Source: Phycisphaerales bacterium
GTDB taxonomy: Bacteria > Planctomycetota > Phycisphaerae > Phycisphaerales > UBA1924
DNA length: 39,156 nt
Assembly: GCA_029260435.1 (NCBI GenBank)
Contig: JAJDDG010000171.1
Coordinates: 1 to 39,156 of the forward strand
Direction of reading: 5' to 3'
Part shown: positions 12,231 to 21,466 of the stretch, in pieces
Numbering within the stretch: the first letter of the stretch is position 1
How the letters are laid out: each line of letters opens with the position of its first letter
The notes under the pieces: model-generated
What the model saw: the letters and a program-made list of their open reading frames with translations, nothing else
Databases searched by the model: none
What the model was told of the DNA's origin: nothing
Made by a program: the position numbers and the translations under genes

Positions 12231-15107
12231 TTAGCGAATCTCCTCGAGCATGAATGTCCAGCTTTGACTGTCTTCGTGCATGACGCACGTGCCGGCCAGG
12301 CCGGTCCTCTGGAATGTCATATAAAATGTTTGATCTCCTCCGGCCAGTGGCGCCGTCACGAAAGAGAAGGTGCACTGCTCACCGTCCGATGCTGCGACTG
12401 CGCAAGTACCGCTCGCCGGCTGACTTTCGACGCCGGCCCCATCCTGGCTAGCGGTGACGATGCAGCCGCTGGTCGCGTTGACGTTCTCCCCTTGCCCCGA
12501 GAAGGTGATCCGGACACGCGCCTGATCTTGTATGGTGATCGTGGTCGTGCTGCCGACCAAGTCGACCGGCGCACTGCCGGCGGTCGTTTGATTCGAGACA
12601 TCGCCCGACGACTGCACGATGTTATAGATCCCGAACTCGTTGCCGTTGAAGTTCGTGCTCGAGCCGCTCTGATTAGTCCATTCGCCGGCGCTCGTGTTGT
12701 CGCCGGTGAAGTTATTATTGCCAGCTTCAACAACGTCGCCACCACCGATACCAGCTGCTTCGCACTGCACACTGCCATCGGAAAACGTAAAGCATGAATC
12801 ATTGCCGATCCGGATCCCGCTGGAAGCATCGATCGCGTAATCCGTCAGCTCCGGGCTCGCCAGGATGGTTGACTTATCTACTCCGAAGCCGATGGTCAGA
12901 TCGTTGACCTCGACTAGAGTGCTGGGCGGATTCGCGACAGTGTCTTCGATGCTGCCGATCCTTGTCTTCTCTCCTCCGAATGGTCGAAATAAAAAGATGT
13001 CATTCGTGCTTAAACCCATCGAATATTTTTGCACACCGCTGCGGAAGTAGTTGACCGTGACAGGATTGGCGCCGTCTGAATTAACACGCATCTGTCCGAC
13101 ACTATTAGAGCTCCACGCCTCGACCGTGATGACCCCAGATCCCCCGGCCTTTACGCTGCCCGTCGAGATAATGATATCGCCGGCGTGTACGTTTAGTTTC
13201 GACTGCGGCGCGGTCGTGCCGATACCGACACTTCCATTTTCGCGCACCGTCATCTTAGGGGAACAACTGCCGGCGCCGTCGCTTTTTGTAAAGAATTCCA
13301 GCTTGCCGCCGAGATTGGTCCCATCGGTCTCGCCGTTAATGTTCGCAACGCAAGAGTCGCCCGTCGCGTTGTCGGTATTTAGGAAAGAAATATTTCCGAT
13401 GTTTACGTCGTCAGTCGTGCCGGCATGTCCGCCGAGCTCTAGCTGCCCTGGCCTATTTACGAGCGAAGACCAGACGGTGATTGTGCGATCGGTACCGGGC
13501 GCGCCTAACAAACGCATCGTATCTGTTCCGACTGCGAGATCAGAATCGAACTGCGCATCGCCGCCGGTGACGTGCAGCTTGTTCTCCGGCGTGTTCGTTC
13601 CGATCGCGAAGTTCGCGCCACTGATCGCTCCGATGTAGGAGTCATTCGCGCCGTCGATCTTCGAGTCGACAGTATTCCCAGTGCCGTAGACTGCGACCTC
13701 GCCTTCCCCGCCGCTGCCTTCGATGAGCGTCACCGCTCGCTCCGAGCTCCCCGACTCGATAACGCGGACGACCTCACTCGCGACGCTCGCGCTCTTGATG
13801 TCTAGCTTCGCGCCCGGCGTGACTCCGATCCCGACGTTGCCGCCGTGTTGCAGCTTCATCTTGACGCCGGTCGTATCTTGGAAGTCGATGTCGCGATTGC
13901 TCGCAGCCGCGATCGTCATGTTGTTATTGCCGGTCGAGACTGATCCGACACCATTCACGCCGGCGACATCAGAGTCATGGAAGCCGATAAACCCGGCTTG
14001 AATCACCATGCTCGACACCGCGCCCTCGAAAGTGCTGAGACCGGCGCCGATGTGTAGGCTTGTCCAGCGATTCGTTCCGGCTTTCCCCAGCGTCCGACTC
14101 CCGTCAGAGATCGGAAACCATGCCGTCGGATCTAAACTCAGAACGCCGACGCCGGCGATTCCTAGCGACGTATTCGCGTTTGAATTCGTCGCCATCAGCA
14201 TATTGCCGCCGCCATCCATGTCGATGATGCCGCCGGTGAACGGATCGCTTAAAAATATATTTCCGCTTGCAGGTATTTGAAGGATGCCCGTCGGCGTGAA
14301 TGTGGCGCGCGCCGTTTCTAATCCAACATTGACTTCGCCCGATTCGTGGATCCTAAAGAGCAGCGTCTCGGCCGAGTCCTTTGAGACGTCGAAGGTCCGG
14401 ATGGTTGAATCGTCATCGTGGTCGATCACATTCAAAAGACTGGCGCCGGCACGCATGCGCAAATTCGTGTCGCCGATCGCGGTGATTCGCGGTGCGCCGG
14501 CCGTTAGATTAAAATCCCCGCCGAGATTCACATCGCCGCCGATTAAGGCTGACGAGCTGATCGTGATGCTGGAAGATCCCAAAGTGAAAGGTCCCGTCAT
14601 CGTCTGCGATCCATCGCGTGCCAATTTATTGAGCTCGAGCGCTGCGGTCGATATCGCCAGCGCTCCTGTTGAGACGCTGATCGCATCGGTCGAGATCCCC
14701 AGGCTGTCGACCTGCAGCTGTAACGAAGCTGTCGATATCGCCAACGCTCCGGTCGAGATCCCCAGCGTGTCGACTTGTAGCTGCAGCGACCCGGTCGATA
14801 TCGCCAACGCTCCGGTCGAGATCCCCAGGTCATCCACCTGCACCTGCAGCGATGCGGTCGAGATCGCGATCGCGTTCGTGGCGGCCGCGACATCAAAAGC
14901 CGAAGCCGTCGTGGTCGATATCTTCTCGAGCGCGCGCTGTATGCAGCCGGTGTACTGAGATCCGGACGCGCCTAATACCGGCCGCTCGAGCACCAGCGGG
15001 CCCGCGGTTAATGTGCAGCCCGGGCTCTGCGCTGCAGCCGGCGCCGGCATGCCCGCGGCCGCGATCGCGAATGCTGCGGATAAAATCAGTGCTTTCAATT
15101 TGTTCAT
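12231..15107 (-). CDS. 958-aa fibre-like protein with Sec signal peptide
   Basis: The protein begins MNKLKALILSAAFAIAAAGM and continues PAPAAAQ, a typical Sec signal peptide cleaved near residue 26. Residues about 60-160 are heptad-type repeats (ISTGALAIST and SLQLQVD units) suited to a trimeric coiled coil. The middle contains several GIGT/GIGV motifs with adjacent KL (for example GNVGIGVTPGAKLDI, SVGIGTTAPQSKLNV), the signature of beta-helical or trimeric fibre shafts. The last 130 residues form a separate globular region with paired Cys. There is no recognisable S74 chaperone. It is the largest gene and is coupled (ATGA) to the hub-like gene, so it is probably the receptor-binding fibre. 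The signal peptide is unexpected for such a protein. Confidence 0.7.
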   Translation of the reverse strand: MNKLKALILSAAFAIAAAGMPAPAAAQSPGCTLTAGPLVLERPVLGASGSQYTGCIQRALEKISTTTASAFDVAAATNAIAISTASLQVQVDDLGISTGALAISTGSLQLQVDTLGISTGALAISTASLQLQVDSLGISTDAISVSTGALAISTAALELNKLARDGSQTMTGPFTLGSSSITISSSALIGGDVNLGGDFNLTAGAPRITAIGDTNLRMRAGASLLNVIDHDDDSTIRTFDVSKDSAETLLFRIHESGEVNVGLETARATFTPTGILQIPASGNIFLSDPFTGGIIDMDGGGNMLMATNSNANTSLGIAGVGVLSLDPTAWFPISDGSRTLGKAGTNRWTSLHIGAGLSTFEGAVSSMVIQAGFIGFHDSDVAGVNGVGSVSTGNNNMTIAAASNRDIDFQDTTGVKMKLQHGGNVGIGVTPGAKLDIKSASVASEVVRVIESGSSERAVTLIEGSGGEGEVAVYGTGNTVDSKIDGANDSYIGAISGANFAIGTNTPENKLHVTGGDAQFDSDLAVGTDTMRLLGAPGTDRTITVWSSLVNRPGQLELGGHAGTTDDVNIGNISFLNTDNATGDSCVANINGETDGTNLGGKLEFFTKSDGAGSCSPKMTVRENGSVGIGTTAPQSKLNVHAGDIIISTGSVKAGGSGVITVEAWSSNSVGQMRVNSDGANPVTVNYFRSGVQKYSMGLSTNDIFLFRPFGGEKTRIGSIEDTVANPPSTLVEVNDLTIGFGVDKSTILASPELTDYAIDASSGIRIGNDSCFTFSDGSVQCEAAGIGGGDVVEAGNNNFTGDNTSAGEWTNQSGSSTNFNGNEFGIYNIVQSSGDVSNQTTAGSAPVDLVGSTTTITIQDQARVRITFSGQGENVNATSGCIVTASQDGAGVESQPASGTCAVAASDGEQCTFSFVTAPLAGGDQTFYMTFQRTGLAGTCVMHEDSQSWTFMLEEIR
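14640..14850 (-). repeat. 63-bp tandem repeats in the fibre gene (21-aa coiled-coil units)
   Basis: GTCGATATCG recurs at 14647, 14731 and 14794 on the plus strand, spaced 84 and 63 bp, with neighbouring sequence largely conserved. Units encode 21-aa (three-heptad) repeats with ISTGALAIST. Spacing in multiples of 21 bp fits heptad expansion, so slippage could change fibre length. Confidence 0.75.
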
Positions 15108-17641
15108 GTTAAGACCTCCTCGACTTCTATTGTGCCAGTAATTCCGCGCGGATCTCGCGCGTTGATTGAGTCAGCGTCGATACGTAGGATCCGCATGTCA
15201 AGCGAATTTGCGAGTACGTTCTCCGGTAGTCCACCGCCGAAGTATGGGCTATCCCATTCCGTAAGCGGATCCCCCCAAAATAACGCCTTCATGATTGGAT
15301 GATCGAAATAGTTAACCGTGACCTTGTCGCCGAGCTCGAACCACGGCACCAGCCAAATTTTTAAAACCAGCCGGCGCTTCGGCTGAAAATTGCGCTCGTA
15401 AATCAGACGGGCTCGAGCATCAGCGAGCAGCAGATCGTTGGCGAGAAATAAATCACTGAGATCGTCGGTCTCGACTTTACGCTCGAAGCGGCGCTCGCTT
15501 GTGGGTTCGGCTTCGCCAGCATCGTCTTTGTCGTAGCGCGCGACGTACGAGTCGAGGTAGTTAACCTCGCCGGCATTGCGCACGCGATCCCAGCCAGGCG
15601 ACCAGTCCACGACATCGATGATAAAATTATCCCCGTCAAGAGTGATGACCGACGGGTTGTTCTGTCGGGCTCGGAAGAAGTGCACGTCCTCATCGGACAC
15701 ACCGACCTCGTAGTCTGACGCCCGAGCGAGACGCTGCACGTAGGACAATCCACGCTTGCCGCGCATCTTCGCGACCGCCAGGTTGATCGATGTGATAAGA
15801 AAATCCGCGACCAGTTTCTCGATGCGCGGGATCTCGAGATCTCCGGACGTGTTAAATTGCCCGGTTAGATCCGCACCGATTTTAAAGTATTGCCGCGGTG
15901 TCGATAAGATCGCTTTCGTGCTGGGGCTGATCGCGACAAAACCATCGAACGGCCCGCCGCTGATCGCAGCGACGTCAGTCTCGTACGCGGTCGTGCCGCT
16001 GTTGAGGATCTCATTGATCGCTAGGATCCCGAAAGAGCTCGGCGTCGCCAGCAGATCGAATTCCTCCGACTCATAGCGCGGCGCCGTCAGCACGACCGGA
16101 TCCGTTGCCGGATTAAGTACGGCCGGCGAGAAGACTAGATTGTCGTAATTATTAACCAGCGAGCTGCCGGGATCGGTGAAGTCGGCGATCCGGAAGAAGT
16201 TAAAAACAGTGTGCGTCGCATCAGTCACTGTCAGGCGCAGCGTCGTGCCGGTGTAGACCTTCCATTCTCCGACCGCGTCGCGGCTGATGGTATACGTGAC
16301 GGTGCCGGCGCTGTGAGAGAAACCAGCCAGAGCGCCCAGGCCGCTATAGTTTTCCGTGGCGCCAACGCCGCCCAGGTCAATGCGGCCGAAGCTGACGGAT
16401 CCGTTAAGGTGATCGATCCGGATCCCGTAGCCTGTATAGCTGAAGCCTTGATCGGCCCACGGCAATACGAAGGTCTCGGTGCCGGTGCCGGTACCGGAAA
16501 GCCCGACCGTGACATCGAAAGACCAGGTACCGGCCAGCGTGCGAGCTCTCGCGATCGTCCGGATCTGATGATCGCCGTCCTGCACTACAGTCTGCAGGAA
16601 GGTGCCAGGATTCGATTGTGTGCCGCCGGCCGTGAAGATGTGGCGCGTCCAGACTGGCGTGAGCAGCGTGCCATCGTTGAAGTCGTCAAACACCACCCAT
16701 TTGAGCGTTAAATCGCCGCTGAAGGCCGTTTCGGTGACATTCTGCAGCAAAGACCCTGCAGCCCATTCCGGCTCGCTGTCGATCGTTTTAGACCCCGAGA
16801 TCCCCCCGGGTACAATGACCGGCTCGATCGCGCGTTCGCCTGGTGGGATCCCCGCCTTATCATAGATTAGACCGACTAGATCCTCGATCGCGATGTCCTG
16901 CTTCCACTTCGTGCCGGCAGTTTTAACAGTGTCGCCAACGCCGGGGGCGACGCGGATACTGACATCAGCCTCGTCAAAATCATCGAGATTCGAGACCGTC
17001 CAGTCGGATCCCTGATTCTGACTGACCGCATTAACCTGCACGTCTGTGATCTCGGCCACGCCTTTCGATGTCGTTTTAAAATCGACGATATCGTTATCGC
17101 CCACGGCCGGCTGCGTATCCTCGAGCGCATAGACGTCAACGATCTCTGACACCGGCGTCTGCTCGAGCCGAACGGTGCCGGCAGCCAGTACGAGATCCAT
17201 GTGCGGCTTGTGCCCGCCCGGCTTCATGTCGATCAAATAGCCGGTGAAATATGTCGCCCACTCGGTCGTGCCGTCTTGTTTTATAACACCGATGCGGATC
17301 TTGAAGCGCGTCAGGGGCGGGAAGTATCCATTGACCGCCACGCCATCGCGGGCCCACACGCTCGGCGCATTGGCTGATTCGATCCACTCGTTAAAAAGAT
17401 TCGCGACGCGCAGCGTCACGGTCGATATCGAAAAGACACTTTTAAAAACGGGATCTAGCGCCTTCCGGACGCTGGGGATCTCCGTAACCCAGCGATCGAT
17501 ATCGAGCTCCTCGTATGCCGGCAGATACACGTATACGCCGCCGGTGAAGTGCCGGCGCTGCCATTGCACCGATAAACGGATCCGCGCGCCGTGCTTGTTA
17601 GTCCAGGCGTCTTTGAATGCCTGGGAGACCGCCTTCGCCAT
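15104..17641 (-). CDS. Tail hub/baseplate-like protein with a lectin-like insertion
   Basis: The 845-aa protein follows the distal-tail position and starts by a TAATG overlap. The N-terminal part (residues about 1-190) and C-terminal part (about 500-845) look like a phage tail hub, with SVQWQRRHFTGGVYVYLPAY near the start and KTVNYFDHPIM-like beta segments near the end. Between about 320 and 470 an inserted region starts FDDFNDGTLLTPVWT and ends NYDNLVFSP, a pattern of concanavalin A-like lectin/glucanase domains. This would expose a carbohydrate-binding module at the tail tip. The fold assignments are inferred by pattern and position. Confidence 0.6.
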   Translation of the reverse strand: MAKAVSQAFKDAWTNKHGARIRLSVQWQRRHFTGGVYVYLPAYEELDIDRWVTEIPSVRKALDPVFKSVFSISTVTLRVANLFNEWIESANAPSVWARDGVAVNGYFPPLTRFKIRIGVIKQDGTTEWATYFTGYLIDMKPGGHKPHMDLVLAAGTVRLEQTPVSEIVDVYALEDTQPAVGDNDIVDFKTTSKGVAEITDVQVNAVSQNQGSDWTVSNLDDFDEADVSIRVAPGVGDTVKTAGTKWKQDIAIEDLVGLIYDKAGIPPGERAIEPVIVPGGISGSKTIDSEPEWAAGSLLQNVTETAFSGDLTLKWVVFDDFNDGTLLTPVWTRHIFTAGGTQSNPGTFLQTVVQDGDHQIRTIARARTLAGTWSFDVTVGLSGTGTGTETFVLPWADQGFSYTGYGIRIDHLNGSVSFGRIDLGGVGATENYSGLGALAGFSHSAGTVTYTISRDAVGEWKVYTGTTLRLTVTDATHTVFNFFRIADFTDPGSSLVNNYDNLVFSPAVLNPATDPVVLTAPRYESEEFDLLATPSSFGILAINEILNSGTTAYETDVAAISGGPFDGFVAISPSTKAILSTPRQYFKIGADLTGQFNTSGDLEIPRIEKLVADFLITSINLAVAKMRGKRGLSYVQRLARASDYEVGVSDEDVHFFRARQNNPSVITLDGDNFIIDVVDWSPGWDRVRNAGEVNYLDSYVARYDKDDAGEAEPTSERRFERKVETDDLSDLFLANDLLLADARARLIYERNFQPKRRLVLKIWLVPWFELGDKVTVNYFDHPIMKALFWGDPLTEWDSPYFGGGLPENVLANSLDMRILRIDADSINARDPRGITGTIEVEEVLT

Positions 17642-18465
17642 TAAGCGCCCCCGAGATCTTCGATCTGCGCGCTGATGGAATAGCCGAGCTCCGGCAGGTT
17701 GCGCGTGTAGGGGTATTGAAAGGTGTTAGGCACGAAGCGCGCCAGCCGGATCTTCCCGGGATCCTTCCCAGGCTCAGGCATGAACATGAACGGCCGGAAG
17801 TCGTTGAGGATCCCCAGCAGCGCATCGAGATCCGCCTGGCTGGCGAAATCCCAGCGGACATTCCAAGTGTCGAAGGTGAAGCCGTCATCAGCTCGGAAAA
17901 TATGCGCGTAGCGCGTAGACCCTCGAGCCATTCGCGAGCTCTTTGTGTTTTGCTTCGGCGCCGGCGCTAAACCATTAGGCGGGAAGCCGACCGACATCTG
18001 GTGCTGCAGCAGCCCGATCGCGATCACGCCGACTTCCTTCTCCGCGTCGACGCTCTGCGTGGTGTCCATCACCAGCCGCCACTCGTTGATGAGAGCAACG
18101 TCGGCCGCGTAGATCTGAATCGTGTTGCTGGCCGCCACGCCGGCGAAGACCTTCGTGTCGATGACGATACCATTCCTTTTTAGTTCGATCGAAAAGTCTT
18201 TCAAATTATGATTGAGAGCGGCGACGATGCCGATCGAGCGCTCGACCTTAGCGCCTTCGACGTAGAGATCCGACTGCAGCGTCTCCTGCACGGCATCGCT
18301 CGATGCGATGGACTGCCAGATCGAGCTGGGCACCATGTCGCGGATCCGGTTGGCGTATTGCTGCCCGGTCGATGCGAGTAACGTGCCCGCCTGGTCGGCG
18401 AATTGATTCAAATAATTCGCACTTAGAAATGCGGCCGGCGCGTTAGGTGCTAGGCTTAAAGGCAT
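17641..18465 (-). CDS. Distal tail-like protein
   Basis: This 274-aa protein lies between the tape measure and the hub-like gene, the usual place of distal tail proteins. It starts with a TGATG overlap and a GGGGAGGAG ribosome site inside the tape measure gene. An N-terminal NYLNQFADQAGTLLAS helix is followed by beta segments; near the C-terminus FRPFMFMPEPGKDPGKIRL resembles segments in tail assembly proteins that describe a measured strand and ring interface. No enzyme motif is seen. The role comes mainly from synteny. Confidence 0.55.
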   Translation of the reverse strand: MPLSLAPNAPAAFLSANYLNQFADQAGTLLASTGQQYANRIRDMVPSSIWQSIASSDAVQETLQSDLYVEGAKVERSIGIVAALNHNLKDFSIELKRNGIVIDTKVFAGVAASNTIQIYAADVALINEWRLVMDTTQSVDAEKEVGVIAIGLLQHQMSVGFPPNGLAPAPKQNTKSSRMARGSTRYAHIFRADDGFTFDTWNVRWDFASQADLDALLGILNDFRPFMFMPEPGKDPGKIRLARFVPNTFQYPYTRNLPELGYSISAQIEDLGGA

Positions 18466-20684
18466 CAGGCACTCCTCCCCTGGTTAAAACGATCGGATTC
18501 ACCGACCGCGGTCGTAAAGCCGATGGCATCGCGTGCGCCTTCTCGAATCACCTGGCCGATTTTATCCAGCACCGGACCGACAACGTCCTGGCTGCTGAAG
18601 TCCATGCCCTCGATGATGTTCGTGTTATTAATAACGATCCCGGGCCCGCCGGCTGTAGCTGCCTGGGGCTGAATATTCAGCCCGGTGCGGCCGCCGAAGG
18701 CGAGCTCCGGACCTTCTTCACCCACGAGACCAAACTGCCCCGGCCCGATAAAACCACCATCAGCGAAAGCGCCGGCAAATGACTGCGCTACGATCCCGCC
18801 CAGCGGTCCGCCCAATGCGCTACCGATTGCGAATGCTGCGCGCTGCGCTGCGATCCGCAGCAGCGCCTTCACCGCGGCATCGGCGAAAGTCTTGAAGCTG
18901 ATCTCGCCCTTCGCGAGCGCGGCGCCCATCTTGCCGACGTTCTTGACAACGTCGACCACCATGCCGGCAAATGATGCTTTGATCCCGTCGGCCGTCTGTT
19001 TAGCTTTCGTTTTGACGTCGCCCTTCATCGTCTCGAATAGATCGCGCACCTTGTTGACCAGATCCGGAATAATAGAATTCCCGACTAGGACATTGAAGGC
19101 GTCCCGCCACGGTCCGATTAAATTCTCTTTTAACGTCGCCATCTTTTCGCCGATGAAGCCGAGCATCGTGTCGAACAGGAAGCGAATCTGCTCGATCATG
19201 AAAGTCAGGATCGTGATCGTGTCGGTCTTCAGCTGCTCCCAATTCAAAACCCACAGCGCGATCGCTGCGATGACCAGGCCGATGCCGGTCGCGCCGGCGA
19301 TCAATGCCATGTTAGTAACGACGAACGCACCGAAAGCCGTGAGCGTAGCGGTAGCGCCGGCAGCGAAGGTCGCGATGGCTGTGCCGACTGCCACGAAAGC
19401 GGGGATCATGGCCGTCACCGCGATCGTCACCTGCCCGATAATAATCAGCGCCGGCCCCAACGCTGCAGCCAGGCCAGCGATCACGAGCACCGTAGTCTGT
19501 ACGGCTGGCGACGCCTCTCCGAACGCGCGCGCCCAGCCGAGTGCGATATCGATGACCGGCTGCGCCTGTGCGATGAAGCGTGTCAGGATCGGCAGCAGTA
19601 CGCTCCCGATCTCGATCGCGATCCGCGTTAGCTGATTTTTCATTATCGCCAGCTGCGACGCGGTCGTGCGATAGCGCAGCTCCGCTTCCTTGGTCAGCGC
19701 GGTATTTGTTTTCCATTCCTCAGTGCCCAGCTTCAGAGATTGCCGCAGCAGATCCCCAGCGCCCGAAGCACGCAGCAACGCATCACGCACACGGATATTG
19801 CCGAAGCCGAGATCCGCGAGCACGCCGGTGACGTTACCACCTTCGACCTTAATGCGATTAAGACCTTCGACGAATTTCACCATCGCGCCGGCCGCGTCCC
19901 TCTCAAATAATTCCTTGAAATCGCGGATCCCAACGCCGGCCACCTTCGCGAATTTCTCGAGCTCGCTACCACCTTCCGCGACGGACTTCTGCATTTCTAG
20001 GAAGACGCGCGAGATCGCCGTGCCGCCGGCTTCAGCATTTAGCCCGACGCTCGAGAGTGCCGCACCGAAGGCCAGGATCTGCGCTTCAGACAATCCGACC
20101 TGCTTGCCGGCGCCGGCGATGCGTAGCCCAAACTCGACGATCTCAGCTTCGGTCGTCGCCATGTTGTTGCCCAGCTCGACGATTACGCTGCCCAGCCTTT
20201 GGAATTCTGTTTGCGGTAGCTGCGTGATGTTAGCGAGCCGCGCGAGTGACGTGGCTGCCTGGTCAGCCGTCAGATTGGTCGTCTCGCCGAGATCGATCAT
20301 GACCTTCGTGAAGGCCTTGATGTTTTTAGTCTCGATGCCCAGCTGACCAGCTGCTTCGCCGACTTTAGCGATCTCGTTGGCGGACGCCGGCAGCTCGGCC
20401 GACATTTCTAGGATCCCTTCGCGCAGCTCTGCGAATTCTGCCTCGGTAGCGGTGACGGTCTTCTGTACGCCGGTGAAGGCGCTCTCGAAGTCGATAGCAG
20501 CTTTCGCCGAGATCCCGCCCAACGCCAACAGCGGCGCCGTGACGCCGAGCGTCAGTGCCTGGCCGGTCTTAGTGAAGGTCTCGCCGGCTTCTTTGCCGAA
20601 CTTCTGGGCCTTCTTTAATCCCTTGCGCAGATTTTCGTCATCGACGAAAAGCTCGAGTACCGCTGATCCTAGTGATTCAGGCAT
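18465..20684 (-). CDS. Tail tape measure protein
   Basis: The 739-aa protein has the classical tape measure layout. An N-terminal helical region with GAGKQVGLSEAQILAFGAAL matches the TP901/PhageMin_Tail core. It is followed by several hydrophobic segments (residues about 375-480) and a C-terminal GGFIGPGQFGLVGEEGPELA typical of this family. At about 0.15 nm per residue it predicts a tail near 110 nm, consistent with a siphovirus. Its ATG overlaps the end of the chaperone T frame by 8 nt. The membrane segments could help DNA pass the inner membrane during injection. Confidence 0.88.
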   Translation of the reverse strand: MPESLGSAVLELFVDDENLRKGLKKAQKFGKEAGETFTKTGQALTLGVTAPLLALGGISAKAAIDFESAFTGVQKTVTATEAEFAELREGILEMSAELPASANEIAKVGEAAGQLGIETKNIKAFTKVMIDLGETTNLTADQAATSLARLANITQLPQTEFQRLGSVIVELGNNMATTEAEIVEFGLRIAGAGKQVGLSEAQILAFGAALSSVGLNAEAGGTAISRVFLEMQKSVAEGGSELEKFAKVAGVGIRDFKELFERDAAGAMVKFVEGLNRIKVEGGNVTGVLADLGFGNIRVRDALLRASGAGDLLRQSLKLGTEEWKTNTALTKEAELRYRTTASQLAIMKNQLTRIAIEIGSVLLPILTRFIAQAQPVIDIALGWARAFGEASPAVQTTVLVIAGLAAALGPALIIIGQVTIAVTAMIPAFVAVGTAIATFAAGATATLTAFGAFVVTNMALIAGATGIGLVIAAIALWVLNWEQLKTDTITILTFMIEQIRFLFDTMLGFIGEKMATLKENLIGPWRDAFNVLVGNSIIPDLVNKVRDLFETMKGDVKTKAKQTADGIKASFAGMVVDVVKNVGKMGAALAKGEISFKTFADAAVKALLRIAAQRAAFAIGSALGGPLGGIVAQSFAGAFADGGFIGPGQFGLVGEEGPELAFGGRTGLNIQPQAATAGGPGIVINNTNIIEGMDFSSQDVVGPVLDKIGQVIREGARDAIGFTTAVGESDRFNQGRSA

Positions 20685-21449
20685 CCTTCGCTTTTTCCCC
20701 CTTCCTTGGCACGATCTCGATCTTGAAGCCGGCCTTCATCAGCTCCATGGCGCTGTTTTCCCTTCGCTGCTGCAGACTCTCGATCATCACCGGATGGCGT
20801 GATGCGTCTCGTGTCCACCTACGCAACGACGCACTCGCGTCGCCTTTCTTCATTACGCCGGCACCGATCTGATGCACGCGGATCTGCAGCATCGATTCCT
20901 GCGACGATATCACGCGCATCATTGACTGATACGCACTCAACCATGGCGGTGACATTTCCAGCCAATCCTTCAACGTCCCGCCATAAAACCGCTGCAGCCG
21001 CGGCACCAGCGCGCCAACGTCTAGCTGGCCGCTGCTGACTCCGCGGGCTTCTCCACCGGCGGCCCCCCCGGTTCTCCCGCCTCGGGCTTTGCGGCCGGCG
21101 ATTCCGACGCGCCCTTCTTCTTGCCGTTCGCCTCGTTGAAAGCATTAACAATCGCGAGCAGGTGTGACTCCTTCATCTTGTTGAGGAGTTCCGGCTCGAC
21201 CGAAGGCACCACCATGTGTACCGCCTTCTTCATCTGCTTGACGAGCTCGATGACTTCGCCTTCCACGATATCGCCTTCCGACATCTTCGTGCCCAGCTTT
21301 TCCATCCTTTTGCCGATCGACAAAAAGACGGCTTGCTGCTGCAGCCCGAGATCCTCGCGGCGCAGCAGATCGTATTCCTTCCCGTCAATTTTTATGAATT
21401 GCCGCTCTTGTTCTGCGGTTGTGCTTAGGTCAATCAGTGCTTCGGCCAT
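20677..21449 (-). CDS. Tail assembly chaperone G-T fusion made by -1 frameshift
   Basis: The second frame (20677 to about 21062) has no good start: only a GTG at 21006 without ribosome site. It becomes continuous with the upstream chaperone frame if ribosomes slip -1 at seven G residues (21063-21069). The slip is in correct phase: codons 128 and 129 are GGG GGG after the final G of CCG. The fusion would be about 257 aa, joining the G part to a T domain containing FYGGTLKDWLEMSPPWL. In lambda-like phages G and GT coat the tape measure during tail assembly, and the T part recruits the tube protein. The position just before the tape measure gene is typical. Confidence 0.7.
21021..21449 (-). CDS. 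Tail assembly chaperone G
   Basis: The unshifted product is 142 aa with an AAGGGGGAAACC ribosome site. The N-terminal half (IKIDGKEYDLLRREDLGL) and the following helices resemble gpG-type chaperones. The last 35 residues are Pro/Ala/Glu-rich linker. It ends at a TAG 40 nt after the slippery run, as expected for a G frame read most of the time. Confidence 0.72.
   Translation of the reverse strand: MAEALIDLSTTAEQERQFIKIDGKEYDLLRREDLGLQQQAVFLSIGKRMEKLGTKMSEGDIVEGEVIELVKQMKKAVHMVVPSVEPELLNKMKESHLLAIVNAFNEANGKKKGASESPAAKPEAGEPGGPPVEKPAESAAAS
21063..21069 (-). promoter_or_regulatory. Slippery G7 heptamer for -1 frameshifting
   Basis: The minus strand reads CCG GGG GGG CCG in the G frame. G GGG GGG fits the X XXY YYZ rule and places the T frame downstream in -1. 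The following GC-rich sequence could form a stimulatory stem. Position between chaperone G and T frames is the classical site. Confidence 0.65.
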
Positions 21450-21466
21450 GGTTTCCCCCTTCGCCG

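Noticed and set aside
14284-14958. Long plus-strand frames opposite the fibre gene (for example 224 aa)
   Set aside because: They mirror the repeats of the fibre gene on the other strand, have no ribosome site, and the minus-strand frame is far longer and recognisable.
18685-20346. Plus-strand frames opposite the tape measure gene (316 and 218 aa)
   Set aside because: Composition is Ala/Ser/Pro-rich antisense of a clear tape measure protein; no coupling or ribosome sites.
20819-21151. Arg-rich minus-strand frame of 110 aa overlapping the chaperone genes
   Set aside because: It is the remaining (+1) frame, strongly Arg-rich as expected for GC-rich shadow coding, while the -1 frame gives a sensible chaperone T domain.
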